This document shows, one piece after another, positions 59,243 through 64,000 of a stretch of 64,000 bases of DNA. Positions within the stretch are counted from its first letter, which is position 1. Each line of letters starts with the position of its first letter. Both the position numbers and the translations under genes were made by a program. Source of the stretch: Prevotella sp. (lineage in GTDB: Bacteria; Bacteroidota; Bacteroidia; Bacteroidales; Bacteroidaceae); NCBI GenBank assembly GCA_017474515.1, contig JAFVHN010000006.1, positions 62,001-126,000 of the forward strand. The letters are read 5' to 3'. Under the pieces are notes generated by a model. The model was not told the origin of the DNA. It worked only from the letters and a program-made list of their open reading frames with translations, and ran no database searches.

Positions 59243-59530
59243 ATGAAGAAGAAAGTGGTGGCACTGCTACTCGCGGTGTCGTTGACAGGACTGACGGCCA
59301 GTTGCATCGTGTCGGAAAAGAAATTGGAGGACAAAGTGCAGGAGGCCATCATGGAAGAAGTGGCAAGCACGGGAAAGACGCTCGAAGTGCTGGAGTTTGA
59401 TCTTAACAAAGAGGGCAAGGTGCGCACGGGCGTGCTTCGCGGACGTGTAAACGGCAAGGAAGTCGTTTACGACGTGTCGGTGACCGACGACGGCGATTCT
59501 TTTGATGCCGAGTGGCAACTGCGCGAATAA
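59243..59530 (+). CDS. Small lipoprotein, 95 aa
   Basis: Signal peptide KKKVVALLLAVSLTGLTASC with a TASC lipobox. The mature part is mostly a charged helix (EKKLEDKVQEAIMEEVASTG) followed by short strands (LRGRVNGKEVVYDVSVTDDG). I do not recognise a family. It is 19 bp upstream of vsr and shares its transcript, but nothing suggests a joint function. Confidence 0.75.
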   Translation: MKKKVVALLLAVSLTGLTASCIVSEKKLEDKVQEAIMEEVASTGKTLEVLEFDLNKEGKVRTGVLRGRVNGKEVVYDVSVTDDGDSFDAEWQLRE

Positions 59531-59549
59531 TCAGCCAGGGTGTCCGTTT

Positions 59550-60122
59550 ATGGACCAACTCTCTCAGCAACAGCGGCATGACAACATGGCCGCCATCCAC
59601 TCTAAGAACACCAAGCCCGAGTGGATTGTGCGGCGGTGGCTGTGGAGGCGTGGGTTCCGCTACCGGCTCAACCATCCGCGTCTTCCGGGCCATCCTGACG
59701 TGGTGCTCAGGAAATACCGCACCTGCATCTTCGTTCACGGATGTTTCTGGCATGGTCATGGTGTGGATTTCACCACCCCTGTGATTGTCAATTCCAAGTG
59801 CTGCAAGGTGCCGGCGACCAACCGCCCTTTTTGGGTGAACAAAATCAGCCGCAACCAGTTGCGCGACAAGCGGGTGCAGGAAGAGCTGGCCCGCATGGGG
59901 TGGCACAGCATTGTGGTGTGGGAATGTGAACTGCGTCCGCGACAAAGAGAGAAAACGCTGACAGCCTTGGAATATACGCTGAACCGCCTTTTCCTGAAAG
60001 ACCATGAGCTGCCAGTCGTCAAATATCCCCAGCTGGAGGAAGAAGGTGAATGGAGCGTGGCGGCGGAAGAAACCCCGAGCCCCCTTATGTCCCCCCCCTT
60101 GGGGGAAGATAGTGAGAAATGA
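59550..60122 (+). CDS. vsr: Very-short-patch repair endonuclease Vsr
   Basis: 190 aa from the ATG at 59550 (DQLSQQQRHDNMAAIHSKNT, KPEWIVRRWLWRRGFRYRL). Vsr motifs: HPDVVL (catalytic Asp), FVHGCFWHGHG (His and metal/zinc residues), KVPATNRPFWVNKI and IVVWECELR. It nicks T:G mismatches left by deamination of 5-methylcytosine. Compared with the E. coli protein, about ten extra residues (VDFTTPVIVNSK) lie between the FWH motif and CCKVPATN. The C-terminus ends SPLMSPPLGEDSEK, translated from a GC module of the composite repeat. No cytosine methylase gene is adjacent. Confidence 0.9.
   Translation: MDQLSQQQRHDNMAAIHSKNTKPEWIVRRWLWRRGFRYRLNHPRLPGHPDVVLRKYRTCIFVHGCFWHGHGVDFTTPVIVNSKCCKVPATNRPFWVNKISRNQLRDKRVQEELARMGWHSIVVWECELRPRQREKTLTALEYTLNRLFLKDHELPVVKYPQLEEEGEWSVAAEETPSPLMSPPLGEDSEK
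60075..60122 (+). repeat. GC module of the composite repeat at the vsr end
   Basis: GAGCCCCCTTATGTCCCCCC and CTTGGGGGAAGATAGTGAGA overlap the vsr 3' end, so the module forms the last ~15 codons. A small hairpin with GAGGC and GCCTC follows (60128-60146). Confidence 0.6.
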
Positions 60123-60166
60123 ATAATGAGGCCTACAAAAGCCTCTAATACGGTGTAATATTGAAA

Positions 60167-60961
60167 ATGGATTTGAAAACAATCACCCTGTCCGTGTGCG
60201 AAATAGCCCGGCAGGCAGGACAATATATAGAAAGCGAAAGGAAGCGTTTCGTCGAAGACCGTGTGGAGCGCAAGAGGTCCCACGACTATGTGTCGTATGT
60301 GGACAAAGGCTCCGAGCGATTCATCGTGGAACAGACGCGACTCTTATTGCCCGAGGCGGGATTTGTCACCGAGGAAGGCTCGGCTACCTATGGCAATGAA
60401 CAGTATTTCTGGGTTATCGACCCGCTGGACGGCACCACCAATTTTATTCATCAGTATGCGCCCTATTGCGTGAGCATCGCCCTTTGTCGTGGGCGCGAGG
60501 TGCTCTTGGGAGTCGTCTATGACGTTACGGCCCATGAGTGCTTCTATGCCTGGCAGGGTGGGGGAGCGTGGTGCAACGGACAACGTATCAGCGTGAGCAA
60601 AACAGCCCTCGACGATGCCCTGCTCTGCATTCAGCTTCCCTACGACTATAAAGCTTATGGCCCTGTTGCACAGCATCTTATCAATAGTTTCTATGGTCGC
60701 GTGGCAAGCATCCGTATGATGGGTTCTGCGGCAATGGCACTGTGTTATGTGGCGGCCGGAAGACTCGACGCTTATATGGAATGTTACATTGGGCAATGGG
60801 ACTTCATGGCCGGGGCCCTGCTGGTGAAAGAAGCCGGCGGCACCGTCACCGACTATGACGGCAACCAGTTTTTCATGAAAGGCAACAGCGTGGTGGCCTC
60901 CAATGGACTGTTCCATGAGGACATTCTCCGCGAACTTCCTAACGCGACGGCAAATGATTAA
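60167..60961 (+). CDS. Inositol monophosphatase family protein
   Basis: 264 aa from the ATG at 60167 (a TTG lies 6 bp earlier). IMPase motifs: FVTEEGSA (metal Glu), WVIDPLDGTTNFIH (DPLDGTTN) and GQWDFMAGALLVKEAGGTVT. It hydrolyses myo-inositol-1-phosphate or a related sugar phosphate; SuhB-type proteins also bind ribosomal RNA antitermination complexes. Its stop overlaps the mtaB start by 8 bp. Confidence 0.93.
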   Translation: MDLKTITLSVCEIARQAGQYIESERKRFVEDRVERKRSHDYVSYVDKGSERFIVEQTRLLLPEAGFVTEEGSATYGNEQYFWVIDPLDGTTNFIHQYAPYCVSIALCRGREVLLGVVYDVTAHECFYAWQGGGAWCNGQRISVSKTALDDALLCIQLPYDYKAYGPVAQHLINSFYGRVASIRMMGSAAMALCYVAAGRLDAYMECYIGQWDFMAGALLVKEAGGTVTDYDGNQFFMKGNSVVASNGLFHEDILRELPNATAND

Positions 60962-62306
60962 CACTTCCGTATTCCAAAATAAGAAAGCAAAATTTCAGAC
61001 GCTGGGCTGCAAGTTGAACTTTTCAGAAACGTCCACCTTCGGGCAGATGTTGTATGACTTGGGCGTGGTGCCTGCGGCGAAAGGCGAAAAGGCGGACCTC
61101 TGCCTCGTCAACACCTGCTCGGTCACAGAGATTGCTGACCGCAAATGCCGTCAGGCCATCCACCGCATTGTGCGCGAAAATCCCGGAGCGTTCGTGGTGG
61201 TGACCGGCTGCTATGCACAGTTGGAAGCCGAGGAGGTAAGCGGCATTGAGGGCGTTGACCTGGTGTTGGGAAGCAATGAGAAAGCCCACCTGGTGCAATT
61301 CCTCTCCGATGCCTGGAGCCGGGCGCAGGATGCTCAAACAAGCACCGGAGGACAGTTCTTTCGCCAGAAGACGAAGGAAATCGTGGACTTCGCCCCCAGT
61401 TGCTCGCGAGGCAACCGCACGCGGTTCTTCCTGAAAGTGCAAGACGGCTGCAATTACTTCTGCACCTATTGCACCATCCCCTATGCCCGTGGCCTAAGCC
61501 GCAATCCCACCATTGCCTCGCTGGTGGAACAGGCGCGGCAGGCGGTGCTTGACGGTGGAAAGGAAATCGTGCTGACAGGTGTCAACATCGGCGACTTCGG
61601 ACGAAGCACCGGCGAACGGTTCATCGACCTTGTGAAGGCCCTCGACGAGGTGGACGGCATCAGCCGCTTCCGCATCAGCAGCCTGGAGCCAGACTTGCTC
61701 AGCGACGAACTGATAGCCTTCTGCGCCCAAAGCCGGGCCTTCATGCCCCATTTCCACATTCCCCTGCAAAGCGGCAGCGACGAGGTGCTCAAACTGATGC
61801 ACCGCCGTTACGACACGGCGCTGTTTGCCCATAAAATTGAACTTATCCGACAACTGATGCCCGATGCCTTCATCGGCGTGGACGTAATGGTAGGCACCCG
61901 TGGCGAGCGCCCCGAACTGTTTGAGGAAACATACGCGTTTCTCGACGGTCTCGACGTGTCGCAGCTGCATGTTTTCCCTTACAGTGAAAGGCCGGGCACG
62001 GCGGCCCTGAAAATACCATTCGTGGTGAGCGAAAAAGAGAAAAAAGAACGCAGCAAGCGCCTTCTTGCCCTTTCCGACGCAAAGACGATGGCCTTTTATC
62101 AACGATTTGTGGGAACACAGGCGGAAGTGCTGTTCGAGAAATCCGTGCGCGGCAGAGCTATGAAGGGCTTTACGAAGAACTACATACGGGTGGAACTTCC
62201 ACCCTCGCAGGCCGCTGGCGTCAACCTCGACAACCAGCTGGCAACGGTGGTGCTCGGAGGTTTCAACCATGACCATTCGGCGTTGATAGTCGATGAGTTA
62301 AGGTAA
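60954..62306 (+). CDS. mtaB: tRNA N6-threonylcarbamoyladenosine-37 methylthiotransferase MtaB
   Basis: 450 aa from the ATG at 60954 (INTSVFQNKKAKFQTLGCKL). Radical SAM methylthiotransferase. The N-terminal UPF0004 domain has Cys in TLGCKLNFSE, NTCSVT and GCYAQ (auxiliary cluster). Radical SAM CxxxCxxC is CNYFCTYC. The C-terminal TRAM-like region has GRAMKGFTKNYIRVELPPSQ. It adds methylthio to t6A37 in tRNAs reading ANN codons. Overlaps the IMPase gene by 8 bp, so coupled with it. Confidence 0.94.
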   Translation: MINTSVFQNKKAKFQTLGCKLNFSETSTFGQMLYDLGVVPAAKGEKADLCLVNTCSVTEIADRKCRQAIHRIVRENPGAFVVVTGCYAQLEAEEVSGIEGVDLVLGSNEKAHLVQFLSDAWSRAQDAQTSTGGQFFRQKTKEIVDFAPSCSRGNRTRFFLKVQDGCNYFCTYCTIPYARGLSRNPTIASLVEQARQAVLDGGKEIVLTGVNIGDFGRSTGERFIDLVKALDEVDGISRFRISSLEPDLLSDELIAFCAQSRAFMPHFHIPLQSGSDEVLKLMHRRYDTALFAHKIELIRQLMPDAFIGVDVMVGTRGERPELFEETYAFLDGLDVSQLHVFPYSERPGTAALKIPFVVSEKEKKERSKRLLALSDAKTMAFYQRFVGTQAEVLFEKSVRGRAMKGFTKNYIRVELPPSQAAGVNLDNQLATVVLGGFNHDHSALIVDELR

Positions 62307-62380
62307 AAGGAAAAGTGAAAAGTGAAAAATGAAAAGTGAAAAATGAGGTTCTCGAAAGCCTCTGTGATGAAAATAAAATA

Positions 62381-63421
62381 ATGCCAGATACAACCAAGTG
62401 CCGCGTGGCGATAGTCATTCTCAACTGGAACGGCAAGCAGATGATGGAGCGGTTCCTGCCCTCCGTGTGCCGCCATTCCATGCCGTCGGCCGACGTTTGG
62501 GTGGCCGACAATGACTCTACCGACGGGTCGCTCGACTTCCTCCATAGCCGGTTCCCACAGGTCAAGACCATCGCACTCGAAGAAAACTGGGGCTTTGCCG
62601 AAGGCTACAACAAGGCCCTCGCGCAGATAGATGCCGACTATTTTGTTTTGCTCAATAGTGATGTGGAGGTGACCGAAAACTGGTTGCAGCCACTGCTATG
62701 CTATATGGACGACCACCAGGAGGTGGCGGCGTGCATGCCCAAGCTGTTGTCGGAATCGCGCCGCGACACGTTTGAATATGCCGGTGCGGCGGGCGGCTTC
62801 CTCGACAAATATGGCTATGCCTTTTGCCGGGGCCGCATCTTTGATGTTGTGGAAAAAGACTGCGGACAATACGACGGCGAGGTCGGCCTGATGTGGGTGA
62901 CGGGAGCTTGTATGATGGTGCGCAGTGCCGACTATCGCGCCGCCGGCGGCCTCGACAGCCGTTTCTTCGCACATTTTGAAGAAATAGACCTGTGCTGGCG
63001 ACTGCGCACAATGGGCCGCAAACTGGTGTGCGTGACACAAAGCCATGTTTTCCATGTGGGCGGCGGAACGCTGCCGCAGGGCAATCCCATGAAGACTTAC
63101 CTGAACTTCAGAAATAATCTCACCATGCTTTATAAGAACCTGCCTGAAAGGGAGTTAAAACATGTGCTCAGAGTGAGGTGCTGGCTCGACTGGCTGGCCG
63201 CCATGCAGATGTTGCTGAAGGGGAACCTTGGCGACTTCAAGGCCGTGGCGCGTGCCAGGCGCGATTTCAAAAAGTCGCTGCCACAATTCAATGCCGACCG
63301 CCTCAACATTCAGCAGCACGCCGTCGAAACACATATCCCCGAGCGGATGCCGTTCAGCATCCTTTGGAAGTATTACGTCAAAAGATTAAAACATTTCAGC
63401 GATTTAAACATACAACTATGA
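62381..63421 (+). CDS. GT2 family glycosyltransferase
   Basis: 346 aa from the ATG at 62381 (PDTTKCRVAIVILNWNGKQM). GT-A fold with ADNDSTDGS (nucleotide-sugar site), FVLLNSDVEVTENWL (DxD-like), GACMMVRSADYRAAGGLDSR and FFAHFEEIDLCWRLRTMGRK (ED motif) as in rhamnosyl- and related transferases. No transmembrane segment. Target glycan unknown. The start of the gene lies in a hairpin-bearing repeat (GAGGTTCTCGAAAGCCTC, 62345-62362). It overlaps the GHL10 gene by 4 bp. Confidence 0.9.
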   Translation: MPDTTKCRVAIVILNWNGKQMMERFLPSVCRHSMPSADVWVADNDSTDGSLDFLHSRFPQVKTIALEENWGFAEGYNKALAQIDADYFVLLNSDVEVTENWLQPLLCYMDDHQEVAACMPKLLSESRRDTFEYAGAAGGFLDKYGYAFCRGRIFDVVEKDCGQYDGEVGLMWVTGACMMVRSADYRAAGGLDSRFFAHFEEIDLCWRLRTMGRKLVCVTQSHVFHVGGGTLPQGNPMKTYLNFRNNLTMLYKNLPERELKHVLRVRCWLDWLAAMQMLLKGNLGDFKAVARARRDFKKSLPQFNADRLNIQQHAVETHIPERMPFSILWKYYVKRLKHFSDLNIQL

Positions 63422-64000
63422 ACCTGCTTTTAATGAAAAAAACTCAGTTGTTCCTCATTGCATTTGTCCTGTTATCCTGTTGTACGACAGCTTTTTCCCA
63501 ACATAAGCGGGAATTTCGCGGTGCATGGATACAAGCCGTCAACGGCCAGTGGCTGGGCATGGGCACGCAGCAAATGCAGCAGACGCTGACCGCCCAGCTC
63601 AACGAGTTGCAGCGCGACGGCGTAAATGCCATCATCTTCCAGGTGCGCCCAGAGTGCGACGCCCTTTATGCCAGCAGTCTTGAACCCTGGAGCCGCTTTC
63701 TCACCGGCACGCAGGGTGCGGCGCCCGCTCCCTTCTGGGACCCCCTGGCATGGATGGTGGCCGAATGTCATAAGCGCGGCATGGAGCTGCACGCTTGGAT
63801 CAACCCCTACCGTGCCAAGACAAAGACTACCAACGCGCTGAGCACCAGTCATGTGGCGGTGAGGCATCCCGAATGGGTGTTCGACTACGACGGGCAGAAA
63901 ATCCTTAATCCCGCCATCCCGCAGTGCCGCGACTACATCTGCCAGGTGGTGGCCGACATCGTGGGCCGCTACGACATCGACGGCCTCCACATCGACGACT
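63418..64000 (+). CDS. GHL10/DUF187-type glycoside hydrolase-like lipoprotein (3' end outside window)
   Basis: The visible 194 residues start with a signal peptide (NLLLMKKTQLFLIAFVLLSC, with a LLSC lipobox) and continue with FRGAWIQAVNGQWLGMG, INELQRDGVNAIIFQVRPE-like text (in fact LQRDGVNAIIFQVRPECD), and MELHAWINPYR. This is the start of the glycoside hydrolase-like 10 family TIM barrel, seen in Bacteroidetes envelope proteins. The ATG at 63418 overlaps the GT2 stop (ATGA); MKK at 63433 is an alternative. The C-terminal half is cut by the window. Confidence 0.88.
   Translation, partial: MNLLLMKKTQLFLIAFVLLSCCTTAFSQHKREFRGAWIQAVNGQWLGMGTQQMQQTLTAQLNELQRDGVNAIIFQVRPECDALYASSLEPWSRFLTGTQGAAPAPFWDPLAWMVAECHKRGMELHAWINPYRAKTKTTNALSTSHVAVRHPEWVFDYDGQKILNPAIPQCRDYICQVVADIVGRYDIDGLHIDD

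Overview
The window is a stretch of a Bacteroidales chromosome, most like Prevotella or a close relative. This rests on the promoter style (TTTG about 19-21 nt upstream of TAnnTTTG), the lack of strong Shine-Dalgarno sites, SpII lipoproteins with Bacteroidetes-type lipoboxes, two Oar-like TonB-dependent receptors, Bacteroidetes-only families (DUF2723, DUF4348, HU-HIG, HU-CCDC81/SPOR), and secreted leucine-rich-repeat proteins ending in a Prevotella-type C-terminal signature. No rRNA, tRNA, CRISPR array or insertion sequence was seen.

Layout. 1-7.6 kb: the primary sigma factor (cut by the window edge), HtpG, a small ECF-like sigma factor, dipeptidase PepD and an OmpH-like lipoprotein. 8.2-17.7 kb: a 925-aa LRR surface protein, a GH20 hexosaminidase, then QueG, a NodB deacetylase and a DUF2723 glycosyltransferase-like membrane protein on the minus strand. 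18.6-25.2 kb: DUF1232, a NupG-like permease, a DUF151 nuclease, RsmE, and a lipoprotein/ABC ATPase/permease trio. 25.4-33.4 kb: two paralogous TonB-dependent receptors separated by a 1.4-kb gene-free, repeat-rich gap. 33.5-39.6 kb: cupin, NhaD-like antiporter, LysM glucosaminidase, FHA and HU-SPOR proteins, a lipoprotein and an HU-like protein. 39.6-42.3 kb: an AT-rich accessory patch with two orphan genes (one apparently frameshifted), a toxin/antitoxin-like pair and a broken Fib_succ_major remnant. 42.5-51.4 kb: MurB, an MBL phosphodiesterase, an envelope-stress-like trio, RuvX, Def, a TPR protein and an AGCS symporter. 51.9-64 kb: a second LRR protein, a rhodanese-MBL fusion, PurC, PhoH, a SpoU methylase, Vsr, an inositol monophosphatase, MtaB, a GT2 and the start of a GHL10 hydrolase.

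The most striking signals are non-coding. (1) Four copies of a ~200-bp element (980-1181, 7756-7957, 18116-18317, 51468-51668) are bounded by ~17-bp direct repeats spaced 185, 185, 185 and 183 bp apart. Three share a 15-16-bp-armed palindrome with exactly 49 bp between the arms. All four point the same way as the next gene and lie about 115-200 bp upstream of that gene's -7 promoter motif. (2) A modular, polar intercistronic repeat (GC-rich module, then 7-nt GTGAAGA units, then a GCTGCCGCCAT core, then AACGTC, then 8-nt TAAACTCC units) recurs between co-directional genes. Its 7-nt and 8-nt units put stop codons in every frame, and several proteins end inside it. (3) The 28.7-30.1 kb gap carries four tandem GC-rich hairpins, a 22-nt tandem repeat and a long AT-cored inverted repeat.
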